Shown: piece after piece, positions 1 through 7,800 of the stretch
Numbering within the stretch: the stretch's first letter is position 1
Layout of the letters: each line of letters opens with the position of its first letter
Assembly (NCBI GenBank): GCA_903921665.1
Contig: CAIXQT010000169.1
Location: forward strand, 1 to 8,741
DNA: 8,741 nt
Reading direction: 5' to 3'
Origin: an uncultured Opitutia bacterium
GTDB lineage: Bacteria > Verrucomicrobiota > Verrucomicrobiia > Opitutales > UBA953
Translations under genes and position numbers: made by a program
Notes under the pieces: model-generated
The model's database searches: none
Told to the model about the DNA's origin: nothing
Seen by the model: the letters and a program-made list of their open reading frames with translations, nothing else

Positions 1-23
1 AGGACCCCGCCGCCCAGGCCTGA
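1..23 (+). CDS. C-terminal tail of an upstream gene (partial), possibly eboB or eboA
   Basis: Only the last six codons are in the window. Read in the frame that ends at the TGA at 21-23 they give DPAAQA, followed five bases later by the GTG start of eboE. The tight spacing and common strand suggest an open frame of the same operon ends here. In ebo clusters the expected neighbours are eboA and eboB (a TatD-type metal hydrolase), but six residues cannot identify a family. The frame choice itself is an inference from the closeness of the TGA to the next start. Confidence 0.3.
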
Positions 24-28
24 CCCGC

Positions 29-1201
29 GTGAAGCTCACGTCCGGACTTTCCCTCGCCTACTGCACCAACGTCCACCGCGGCGAAGGTTGGGCCGAGACG
101 TTCGCCGGCCTGCGCGACCACGCGCTTCGCGTGCGCGACCGCGTCTCGCCCGGCAAGACGTACGTCCTCGGCCTGCGCCTCGGTGACCTCGCCGCGAAGG
201 AACTCGCCGTGCCCGCCACGCTCGCGGCCTTCCGCGCCTGGCTGGACAAGGAGAACTGCGTCGTCGCCGGCATCAACGGTTTCCCGTTCGGCCCGTTCCA
301 CGGCCAGGCCGTGAAGGACAACGTCTTCGCGCCGGACTGGTGCGAAGCCCCGCGCCTCGAATACACCAACCGCCTCTTCGACCTCCTCGCCGCGTTCGGT
401 CCGCCGGACAAGGTCGGCACCGTCAGCACGCTGCCGGGTTCGTTCAAGGGCTTCGGCCGCAATGCCGACGAGCTCAAGGTCATGCGCCGCAACCTGCTCG
501 CGTGCGCCGAACACCTCGCCCGCTTGCGCGATCGCACCGGCACGCATCTCCGCCTCGCGCTCGAACCTGAGCCGATCGGCCATGCCGAGAACACGCCGGA
601 AGCCCTACGTCTCTTCGAGCAGCTCCGCGCCGAGGAGCCCGCGAAGGGCCTCGTCGACGCGCACCTCGGCATCGCCTACGACACTTGCCATTTCGCGCTG
701 CAATACGAAGAAGCCCACGAGGCCATCGCGCGGCTCAACGCCGGCGGCGCGCCCGTGCTCAAGTTCCACCTCAGCTCGGCGCTGAAGCTCAAGCCCACCG
801 AGGTCGCGCTCGCGCGCCTCGCGAAGATGCATGAGCCCACGTACCTGCACCAGACCATGGGTCGCGCCAAGGACGGCTCCATCGTGCGCTTCAAGGACAT
901 CCCGTTCGCCATGGCGGCGATCGACCAGCTCCGCACGCTCGAGGAACTCCGCGTGCACTTCCATGTGCCGGTGAACGCCGACCGCCTGTCCGACGAACTC
1001 TCCACCACGAACGACCACCTCAAGGCCGCGCTCGATGTGATCGCGAAAGCCCCGGGCGCTTGCCGCGAGCTCGAGATCGAGACGTACACCTGGGAAGTCC
1101 TGCCGCCCGAAGTCCGCGCGGCCGACGTCGCCGACATGATCGCCGAAGAGTATCGCTGGACGCTCGCCGAGCTCGCGAAGCGTGGCGTGAAGCCCCTCTG
1201 A
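29..1201 (+). CDS. eboE: EboE-like metabolite traffic protein (xylose-isomerase-like TIM barrel)
   Basis: This 390-residue protein resembles EboE, a TIM-barrel member of the xylose isomerase/endonuclease IV superfamily found in ebo clusters. The N-terminus LSLAYCTNVHRGEGW (residues 7-21) is the family signature. Likely metal or substrate residues sit at barrel strand ends: E179 and E181 in LALEPEP, D218 and H221 in AYDTCHF, H247 in KFHLSS, H310 and H312 in VHFHVPV, and E351 in LEIETYTW. There is no signal peptide, so it is expected in the cytoplasm. It starts with GTG, the only start that preserves the conserved N-terminus, 5 nt after a preceding stop and without a clear Shine-Dalgarno sequence, which suggests translational coupling. 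The stop is 1 nt before eboC. The exact reaction is unknown for the family; in cyanobacteria the cluster is needed for export of a scytonemin precursor. It is not a true sugar isomerase as far as the sequence shows. Confidence 0.85.
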   Translation: MKLTSGLSLAYCTNVHRGEGWAETFAGLRDHALRVRDRVSPGKTYVLGLRLGDLAAKELAVPATLAAFRAWLDKENCVVAGINGFPFGPFHGQAVKDNVFAPDWCEAPRLEYTNRLFDLLAAFGPPDKVGTVSTLPGSFKGFGRNADELKVMRRNLLACAEHLARLRDRTGTHLRLALEPEPIGHAENTPEALRLFEQLRAEEPAKGLVDAHLGIAYDTCHFALQYEEAHEAIARLNAGGAPVLKFHLSSALKLKPTEVALARLAKMHEPTYLHQTMGRAKDGSIVRFKDIPFAMAAIDQLRTLEELRVHFHVPVNADRLSDELSTTNDHLKAALDVIAKAPGACRELEIETYTWEVLPPEVRAADVADMIAEEYRWTLAELAKRGVKPL

Positions 1202-1202
1202 G

Positions 1203-2201
1203 ATGTTCGTGAAGCTCCGCGCCTGGCTGATCCTCACCCGTGGCTCGAACCTGCCGACGGTCTGGAGCAACCTCGTCGCCGGCTGGCTGCTCGGCTACGT
1301 CTACACCGACCGTTTTCCTTACGCGAACGGCCTACTGCTTTCGCTCCTCGGCCTGCTCCTCGGAGTCTCGCTCATCTATGTCGGCGGCATGATCCTCAAC
1401 GACGCCTTCGACGCGCGCTGGGACGCCGAGCGCCGTTCCACCCGGCCGATCCCGGCCGGCCTCGTCTCCGCGCGCGCCGCGTTCATCGTCGGCGGCCTCG
1501 CGCTCTTCTTCGGCTCATGGTGCACCGTCGCGGCTTCGCTCGGCGGGCATCGTGGCATCACCTCCGTGCTCGTGCTCCTCCTCGTCGCCGGCGTGCTGGT
1601 CTATGATCGCTGGCACAAGGGCGTCAGCTGGGCGCCGGTCGTGATGGGGCTGTGCCGCGCGCTCCTGCCGCTCATCGGTTTCTTTGCCGTCGGCGGTCTC
1701 ATCGACGGCCCGCACTTCCGCGGCTGGAGCCTCGTCGCGCTCCTCGTGCATCCTGGCGTGCTCTGGCTGCTGACGTTCGTGATCACGCTCGTCGCGCGTC
1801 ATGAAGCCGGACCCGGCGTGCCGCCCAAGTGGGCCGAGTGGCTGCTCTATCTCGTGCCCGTCCCGCTCGTCCTCGTGCAATTCCTGCCCGAGGTGAACGC
1901 CAGGCCGCAGCCCGCCCTCATCGGTTGCCTGCTGTTCTGGATCTGGGTCTTTTTCTCCAATCGTCGCCACGCCTTGCCGGCCGGCGTCGGCCGCCGCGTC
2001 GCCGACCGTCTCGCCGCGTTCCCGTTGGTCGACTTCGCCGCCGCCGGCATCTTCTTCTATTACGTCGGTTACATGCGCTCCGGCACCGAAGGCTCCGTCG
2101 AGGTCGGTTGGGCCGTCTTCGCATCGCGGCTCGTCTGGGTCATGCCTTTCGGCTCGTTCGGCCTGACCCTGTTGCTGCGCCGCTGGATCCCGACCACCTG
2201 A
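1203..2201 (+). CDS. eboC: EboC-like UbiA-family prenyltransferase
   Basis: This 332-residue integral membrane protein has about nine hydrophobic segments (roughly residues 16-34, 44-65, 92-112, 119-135, 143-164, 175-198, 210-228, 237-252, 272-290 and possibly 305-326). The first aspartate-rich motif of UbiA prenyltransferases is intact: N66 D67 xx D70 xxx D74, followed by the RPIPAG motif at 81-86. The loop YDRWHKG (134-140) and the MGLCRALLPLIG stretch (148-159) also fit UbiA enzymes. The family moves a prenyl group from a diphosphate onto an acceptor in the inner membrane; the EboC substrate is not known. The second aspartate-rich motif of canonical UbiA proteins is not recognisable; the region near 190-205 reads TFVITLVARHEAG. 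The ATG lies 1 nt after the eboE stop with no obvious ribosome site, so coupling to eboE is likely. Ubiquinone or chlorophyll-type UbiA functions are less likely given the ebo context. Confidence 0.87.
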   Translation: MFVKLRAWLILTRGSNLPTVWSNLVAGWLLGYVYTDRFPYANGLLLSLLGLLLGVSLIYVGGMILNDAFDARWDAERRSTRPIPAGLVSARAAFIVGGLALFFGSWCTVAASLGGHRGITSVLVLLLVAGVLVYDRWHKGVSWAPVVMGLCRALLPLIGFFAVGGLIDGPHFRGWSLVALLVHPGVLWLLTFVITLVARHEAGPGVPPKWAEWLLYLVPVPLVLVQFLPEVNARPQPALIGCLLFWIWVFFSNRRHALPAGVGRRVADRLAAFPLVDFAAAGIFFYYVGYMRSGTEGSVEVGWAVFASRLVWVMPFGSFGLTLLLRRWIPTT

Positions 2202-2296
2202 TCCGGGCGGGATTTGGGCCTTTACGAAGGCCGAAGTTGGGAACTTGGCTTGTCCTTAGGCGTCTATCCTCTTCTGATTAACCCTCCCCCAGGGCT
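2202..2296 (+). promoter_or_regulatory. eboC-eboD intergenic region with two small hairpins
   Basis: This 95-nt gap is the only sizeable break in the ebo run. It contains a perfect 6-bp stem, GGCCTT at 2217-2222 pairing with AAGGCC at 2227-2232, around a TACG loop (a UNCG-type tetraloop in RNA). Directly after it, AAGTT at 2234-2238 pairs with AACTT at 2242-2246 around GGG. Neither is followed by a T-run, so these are not classic intrinsic terminators. Downstream AT-richer bases such as TTGTCC (2250-2255) and TATCCT (2265-2270) could belong to a promoter, but no pair has good 16-18 nt spacing. An AGGG at 2291-2294 sits only 2 nt before the eboD ATG, too close for a normal ribosome site. A role in internal transcription or RNA processing is inference. 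Confidence 0.35.
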
Positions 2297-3448
2297 ATGG
2301 ACGACTCCCTTGACCTCGAATTCGCGGTAACCTACCGCCATCGCATCTTCTTCACCGAAGGCGCGTTCGCTGCGGGTAACCGCGTCCTCGCCGACCTCTT
2401 CGCCGGGGCCAAGGTCATCCCGATCGTCGATGCCGGCCTGGCGAACTCCCGCCCGGGGTTCGCCGCCGAGGTCGCCGCCTACGGTAAGACCATGGGCGTG
2501 GCCTTCACCCGCGCGCCCCTCGTGCTCACCGGCGGCGAGGCCGCCAAGAAGGACTCAGCCGTCGTCAAGGCCGCCCTCGCCGCGATCGAGGCCGACAAGA
2601 TCTGCCGCCACTCGTACGTCCTCGCCATCGGCGGCGGCGCCTTCCTCGACGCCGTCGGCTTCGCGGCCGCCACCGCCCACCGCGGCGTGCGTCTCGTGCG
2701 CATGCCCACCACGACCCTCGGCCAGGGCGACGCCGGCGTGGGCGTGAAGAACGGCATCAACACCTTCGGGAAGAAGAACTTCACCGGCGCCTTCGCCGTG
2801 CCCGCCGCCGTGGTCAACGACCTCGCGCTGCTCGCCTCGCTCGACGCCCGCGGCCTGCGCGACGGACTCGTCGAGGCCGTGAAGGTCTCGCTCCTCAAGG
2901 ACCCGGTCTTCTTCGCCAACCTCGAGAAAGAGTCCGCGCTACTCGCCGCCGGCAATATCCCTGCCATCGGTCGCGCCGTCCGCCGCTCCGCCGAACTGCA
3001 CGCGAAGCACATCGCCGGCAATGGCGACCCCTTCGAACTCGGCAGCGCCCGTCCGCTCGACCTCGGCCATTGGGCCGCGCACAAGCTCGAGTCGATGACC
3101 AACCATCGCCTCACGCACGGCGAGGCCGTGGCTGTCGGCCTGGCGCTCGACCTGATCTGCGCCCGCGAACTCGGCCTCTTCGGCAAGGAAGAGACCGAAC
3201 GCTCGCTCAATCTGCTCGTTGCCCTCGGCTTCAAGATCTACGCGCCCGAGATGCACCTCGAAGGCGGCGCGCCGATGCTGGCCGGCCTCGAAGAATTCCG
3301 CGAACACCTCGGCGGCCAGCTCACGCTCGTGCTGCCGACCGCCATCGGTAAGTCCACGCAGGTCCACGAGATGGCTTCCGCCGTCGTGCGTAAGGCCGCC
3401 GACGAACTACGGGCGCGGGATCAGCAGCCATGCGTCGCGCGGTCCTGA
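2297..3448 (+). CDS. eboD: EboD-like sugar-phosphate cyclase (3-dehydroquinate synthase-like)
   Basis: This 383-residue protein belongs to the 3-dehydroquinate synthase-like cyclase family. NAD-binding features are visible: GGE at 79-81, GGG at 112-114 and PTT at 137-139. The active-site run from D145 through K151, N152 and N155 follows, then GKKN at 158-161. The metal ligands of dehydroquinate synthase are all present: E193 in LVEAVK, H258 in DLGHWAAH and H274 in THGEAVAVG. The spacing of 16 residues between the two histidines matches the family. Several positions differ from housekeeping AroB, for example KNGIN instead of KTGVN and GHWAAHKLE instead of GHxxGHAIE, and the flanking genes are eboC and eboF, so this is called EboD rather than aroB. 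In the cell it would be cytoplasmic and NAD- and metal-dependent; its sugar-phosphate substrate is unknown. The ATG at 2297 is chosen because the next residues match the family N-terminus (FAVTYRHRIFFT). The last 19 nt overlap eboF. Confidence 0.86.
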   Translation: MDDSLDLEFAVTYRHRIFFTEGAFAAGNRVLADLFAGAKVIPIVDAGLANSRPGFAAEVAAYGKTMGVAFTRAPLVLTGGEAAKKDSAVVKAALAAIEADKICRHSYVLAIGGGAFLDAVGFAAATAHRGVRLVRMPTTTLGQGDAGVGVKNGINTFGKKNFTGAFAVPAAVVNDLALLASLDARGLRDGLVEAVKVSLLKDPVFFANLEKESALLAAGNIPAIGRAVRRSAELHAKHIAGNGDPFELGSARPLDLGHWAAHKLESMTNHRLTHGEAVAVGLALDLICARELGLFGKEETERSLNLLVALGFKIYAPEMHLEGGAPMLAGLEEFREHLGGQLTLVLPTAIGKSTQVHEMASAVVRKAADELRARDQQPCVARS

Positions 3449-4794
3449 ACGTCGTCGGTCTCTCCGCCCGCGACCTGAGCTCCGGCGTCATGCCGCGTCT
3501 CGCCGCCCGCACCGCGAAGGGCAGCGTCGCGAAGGTCCGCCCGGCATTCCCGGCCGTCACCTGCACCGCGCAATCCGATTACCTGACGGGCAAGCAGCCG
3601 AGCGTGCATGGTATCGTCGGTAATGGCTGGTACGACCGCACGCTCAGCGAGGTGCAGTTCTGGAAGCAGTCGAACCGCGTCGTGCTCGCGCCCAAGGTCT
3701 GGGACGAACTGCACGCCAAGAATCCGAAGCTCAAGGTCGCGAACCTTTTCTGGTGGTATAACATGGGTACTGCGGCGGATATCTCCGTCACGCCGCGCCC
3801 GGTCTACAAGGCCGACGGCGGCAAGATCTTCGACATCGCGAGCTACCCGCAGCGCTTCAAGGAGTTGCTCAAGCGCGACCTTGGCGATTTCCCGTTCCAT
3901 TCTTTCTGGGGTCCGCGCGCCGGCCTGCCTTCGTCGCAGTGGATCGCCGATTCGGCCCGCTGGATCGAAGAACACGAGCAGCCCGACCTCAGCTTGGTCT
4001 ACCTGCCGCACCTCGACTACGACCTTCAGCGCTTCGGTCCGACGGACCCGCGCTGCGACACCGCGCGCCAGGACGTGGACAAGCTTGTCGGCGACCTCGC
4101 CGAATTCCTCGAAGCCCGCGGCGTCGAAGTCCTCATCGTCTCCGAATACGCCATCACCGCTGTCGATCGCGCCGTCCCGCTGAACAAGGTCCTGCGCGGG
4201 CATGGCTGGCTCGAGCTTAAGCCTGAGGACGGCAGCCTCACCCTCGACACCTTCAACTCCAAGGCCTTCGCCGTCGTCGACCATCAGGTCGCGCACGTCG
4301 TGGTCCTTGATCCGTCGGTCCGCGAAGAAGTCCGCCAGGTCCTGCTCGCCACGCCCGGTGTCGCCCAGGTGCTCGACGCCGAAGGCCAGGCCGCTGCTGG
4401 CATCAAGCATGTGCGCAGCGGCGACTTCGTCGTCATCGCCGACGACCATAGCTGGTTCTCTTATTACTGGTGGGAGGAAGGACAGGGTGAGCCCGACTTC
4501 GCGCGCACCGTGGACATCCATCGCAAGCCCGGCTACGACCCCGTCGAGCTGTTCATCGACCCCAAGATCCGTTTCCCGATGCTCGCGGTCGCCTGGTTCC
4601 TGCTGAAGAAGAAGCTCGGTTTCAAGGCGCTCATGCAGGTCATCTCGCAAGACGCCTCGCTCGTGAAGGGCTCGCATGGGCGCATCCCCGAAGACCCGCT
4701 CGACTGGCCTGTGCTCATCGCGCCCGCATCGGCCGCCTTGCCCGCGCAGATCGCCTCGACGGACGTCTACGGCCAGATCGCCAAGGGCCTCTGA
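3430..4794 (+). CDS. eboF: EboF-like alkaline phosphatase/nucleotide pyrophosphatase-fold protein
   Basis: This 454-residue protein resembles EboF, related to type I phosphodiesterases/nucleotide pyrophosphatases of the alkaline phosphatase superfamily. The N-terminal part reads LNVVGLSARDL (6-16), then PAVTCTAQSDYLTG (41-54) with T44 at the place of the catalytic threonine, and HGIVGNGWYDRTLSE (60-74). Further family-like blocks are YLPHLDYDLQRFGP (191-204), VSEYAI (237-242), DDHSWFSYYWW (338-348) and HRKPGYDP (364-371). Compared with NPP enzymes, the D-x-x-x-H metal motif reads D196 to Q200 and the SDH motif reads S238 E239 Y240, so several canonical ligands are changed; H364 may keep the last one. 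No signal peptide is visible, so it appears cytoplasmic. It starts inside the end of eboD with a 19-nt overlap, indicating translational coupling, and GGGA near 3418-3421 is the only weak ribosome site. Its true reaction is unknown. Confidence 0.85.
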   Translation: MRRAVLNVVGLSARDLSSGVMPRLAARTAKGSVAKVRPAFPAVTCTAQSDYLTGKQPSVHGIVGNGWYDRTLSEVQFWKQSNRVVLAPKVWDELHAKNPKLKVANLFWWYNMGTAADISVTPRPVYKADGGKIFDIASYPQRFKELLKRDLGDFPFHSFWGPRAGLPSSQWIADSARWIEEHEQPDLSLVYLPHLDYDLQRFGPTDPRCDTARQDVDKLVGDLAEFLEARGVEVLIVSEYAITAVDRAVPLNKVLRGHGWLELKPEDGSLTLDTFNSKAFAVVDHQVAHVVVLDPSVREEVRQVLLATPGVAQVLDAEGQAAAGIKHVRSGDFVVIADDHSWFSYYWWEEGQGEPDFARTVDIHRKPGYDPVELFIDPKIRFPMLAVAWFLLKKKLGFKALMQVISQDASLVKGSHGRIPEDPLDWPVLIAPASAALPAQIASTDVYGQIAKGL

Positions 4795-4858
4795 CCGGAC
4801 GTTTCGGTGGGTCTGGGGTTGAAGCGGAACCACGCCTGCCCAAGGTGGTCGTATCCCC
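4795..4858 (+). promoter_or_regulatory. Gap between eboF and the heme protein gene, with weak hairpins and a ribosome site
   Basis: Just after the eboF stop, CCGGAC (4795-4800) can pair with GTCTGG (4811-4816) with one G-T wobble over a 10-nt loop; no T-run follows, so a terminator is doubtful. Further on, GGTT (4817-4820) can pair with AACC (4828-4831), while ACCAC (4829-4833) can pair with GTGGT (4845-4849); these two share bases and exclude each other. AAGGTGG at 4842-4848, 10 nt before the ATG, is the best Shine-Dalgarno candidate in the window and lies partly within the second stem. No convincing -35/-10 pair was found. Confidence 0.3.
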
Positions 4859-7800
4859 ATGTTCGCCCGTAGTCTCGCCCTCGTCCTCGGTGCCGCGGCC
4901 TTCGCCGCGCCGTTCCCGGAGCCGCATAATAACCAGAAGGAGACCATCCCGCTGCTCAAGCCGGCCGACGCGCTCACCAAGCTGCATCTCCCCGAGGGCT
5001 TCAAGGCCACGCTCTTCGCCGCCGAGCCGGACGTCCGCCAGCCCATCGCGCTTTGTTGGGACGAACGCGGCCGCCTGTGGATCGCCGAGAACTACACCTA
5101 TTCCGACGGCAAGGAACGCTATGACCTGAACCTGCGCGACCGCATCCTCATCCTCGAGGATACCGATCATGACGGCAAATTCGACAAGCGCACCGTCTTC
5201 ACCGACGAGGTCCAGATGCTCACCAGTATCGAGCGCGGCTTCGGCGGCGTCTGGGCCGTGTGTCCGCCGAACCTGGTCTTCATCCCCATGGATGGAGATA
5301 AGCCCGCCGGCCCGGCTCAGGTCATCCTCGATGGATTCAGCACCACCGCCGCGAGCCGTCACACCTTCGCCAACGGACTCAAGTGGGGTCCCGACGGCTG
5401 GCTCTATGGTCGCGTCGGCATTTCCAGCACCTCGTGGATCGACGTCCCAGGCGTATCCAAAGAAAAGCGCCTGCCCACGGCCGGCGGTCTTTGGCGCTAT
5501 CATCCCGTCACTAAGGTCTTTGAGCCGTACTGCCACGGTACCACCAATCCTTGGGGCTCCGATTGGACCAAGGACCATGAGCTGCTGTTCATCAACACCG
5601 TCATCGGCCATGGCTGGCAGGGAATCCACGGCGCGCACCTCAAGCGCATGCATGGCGAGGATCCCTATCCTTTTATCTACGAACTCATCGACCAGCAGGC
5701 CGACCACTATCACTGGGACACCGGCAAGAAGTGGAACGACGCCGACGGCGGCCGCGGCGGCGCGGACAGCTTCGGCGGCGGACACGCGCACGTCGGCATG
5801 ATGATCTACCAGGGCGACAACTGGCCCTCTCAGTACCGCGACAAGCTCATGACGCTGAACCTGCATGGACGCCGCGTGAACGTGGAAGGCATCGAGCGTA
5901 AAGGCAGCGCGCTCATCATGAAGCACCAGCCCGACATCCTGAAGTCAGACGACCAATGGTTCCGCGGCATCGAAATCAGCCAGGGCCCCGACGGCGCCGT
6001 CACCATCCTCGACTGGAGCGATATCGGCGAGTGTCATGATCAGGATGGCATCCATCGTACCACCGGGCGCATCTTCAAGGTCAGCTACGGCGACCCCAAG
6101 CAGCCCGGCGTCGATTTCGCCAAGGCCACGCCGGCGGAGCTCGTCGAGCTTCAGCGCAGCAAGAACGAATGGCTCGTGCGCATGGCCCGCTGGGAACTCC
6201 GTGAGCGCGCCTGGAAGGGCGTCGACCTCGCGTCCGCCACCTCCGCTTGGGAGCAGCTCGCTTCCGAACAAGACAGCGTTCTCGCGCTCAACGCCCATTC
6301 GACCCTGCTGGCGCTGCGCACCGTCAAATCGGGCGACAAGCCCTTCGCGGCGCAGCACGCCAAGCATTACAGCCCGGCCGCCGTCCTCGCCGAGCAGCGT
6401 CAGGATGTCCTCGCGCGTCTCATCGAACGCGAGCTCACCGAGCCGCTCGTGCACCGGAACAACGCCTTGGCCAAGTTCGCGCAGCACACCGGCTTCATCG
6501 CCCACCGCGAAGAGCAGGAAGCTGCGATCCTCAAGCTCGCCGGCGAATCCCGCGGTCAACGCGTGCGCCTCGCGCTCGCCTCGGCCTTGCCGCACCTCAC
6601 CGTTTCCGTGCGGGCGCTCGTCGCCCAACACCTCCTGCGCTACGACCAGGATGCGACCGACCATAACCTGCCGCTCCTCACCTGGACCGGCATCCGTGAG
6701 CTGCCGCTCGCCGACCTCGTCGCTTGCGCGCACGTCAGCCGCGTTCCGCAGGTCACCAAGCTCATCGCTCGTCGCATCGCCGAAGGCGCCGACAAGCAGC
6801 CCGCCGCCTTGAACGACCTCCTCGCGAATGCCGCGCAGATGCCCGAGGGCCAGGCCGACATCGTCGCCGGCCTCGCCGAGGCCTTGAAAGGTTGGCGCAA
6901 GGCGCCCAAGCCCGCCGCTTGGGATAAGTTCGTCGCCTCGATCCCGACGGCCGCCGTCGCGGCGCAGGATCAGGCTCGGCAGCTCAACGTCATCTTCGGC
7001 GACGGCCAGGCCCTCGACGCGATCCGCAAGATCGCCCTCGATGACAGCGCCCTCATGGAGCAGCGCCGCGCCGCCTTGCTTTCGCTCATCGAGGCCAAGG
7101 ATGCGCAGCTCAAGGCCGTCTGCGAGAAGCTGATCTATGTCCGCGGCGTGAACATGGAGGCCATTCAGGGCCTCACCCAGTTCGACCAGGATGGCGTCGC
7201 GATCCGTATCATCGGGCGCTACATGCAGCTCTACCCGCATGAGCGTCCGGAGGCCATCATGGCGCTCGTCTCCCGTCCGCGTTTCGCGGCCCATCTCCTC
7301 AAGGCCATCGAAGAAGGCAAGATCCCCAAGGCTGACTTCGGTCCTTCCGCCGTGCGTCAGGTGCGCGCGTTCAACGACGCCAAGCTCAACGAACAGCTCA
7401 GCAAGGTCTGGGGCGAGACGCGTGAGACCTCGGCGGACAAGCTCAAGCTCGTCGCCGAACTCAAGGCGCGCCACACCGCGGACTTCCTCGCCAAGGCCGA
7501 CCAGAGCAAGGGACGTGCGCTCTACGCCGCCCTCTGCGGTCAGTGTCATAAGCTCTACGGCGAAGGCGGCGCGCTTGGGCCTGATCTCACCGGCAGCGGC
7601 CGTCACGACCTCAACTACCTCCTCGAGAACATCGTCGACCCCAGCGCCGTCGTGGATGCCGCCTATTATCTGAACAGCATCACGCTCAAGGATGGGCGCG
7701 TGCTCAGCGGCATCGTCGGCGCGCAGAGCGAACGCACGCTCACGCTGCGTTCCGTCGGCCAGGAGACCGTGATCGACAAGCAGGACATCACCAAGCGGGA

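Noticed and set aside
29..1201. True xylose isomerase or endonuclease IV
   Set aside because: The fold family is shared, but the N-terminal AYCTNVHRGEGW signature and neighbours point to EboE.
605..1270. 221-codon minus-strand frame opposite eboE
   Set aside because: Opposite conserved EboE metal-site motifs; no recognisable domain in the product.
2217..2232. Intrinsic terminator after eboC
   Set aside because: The stem is perfect but only 6 bp and is not followed by a T-run.
2297..3448. Housekeeping aroB (3-dehydroquinate synthase)
   Set aside because: Metal ligands fit, but substrate-side motifs differ and the gene sits between eboC and eboF, so EboD is the better call.
3421..5046. 541-codon open frame on the minus strand opposite eboF
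   Set aside because: It lies opposite a gene with clear family motifs, its protein is of low-complexity acidic and arginine-rich composition with no recognisable domain, and long antisense frames are expected in GC-rich coding DNA.
4715..5926. 403-codon minus-strand frame across the eboF end and heme protein start
   Set aside because: It spans two well-supported plus-strand genes and has no family features.
5945..7606. 553-codon open frame on the minus strand opposite the heme protein gene
   Set aside because: It is a mirror of the codon pattern of the real gene; the product is rich in E, G, R and L with no motif, and the plus strand has signal peptide and CxxCH heme motif.
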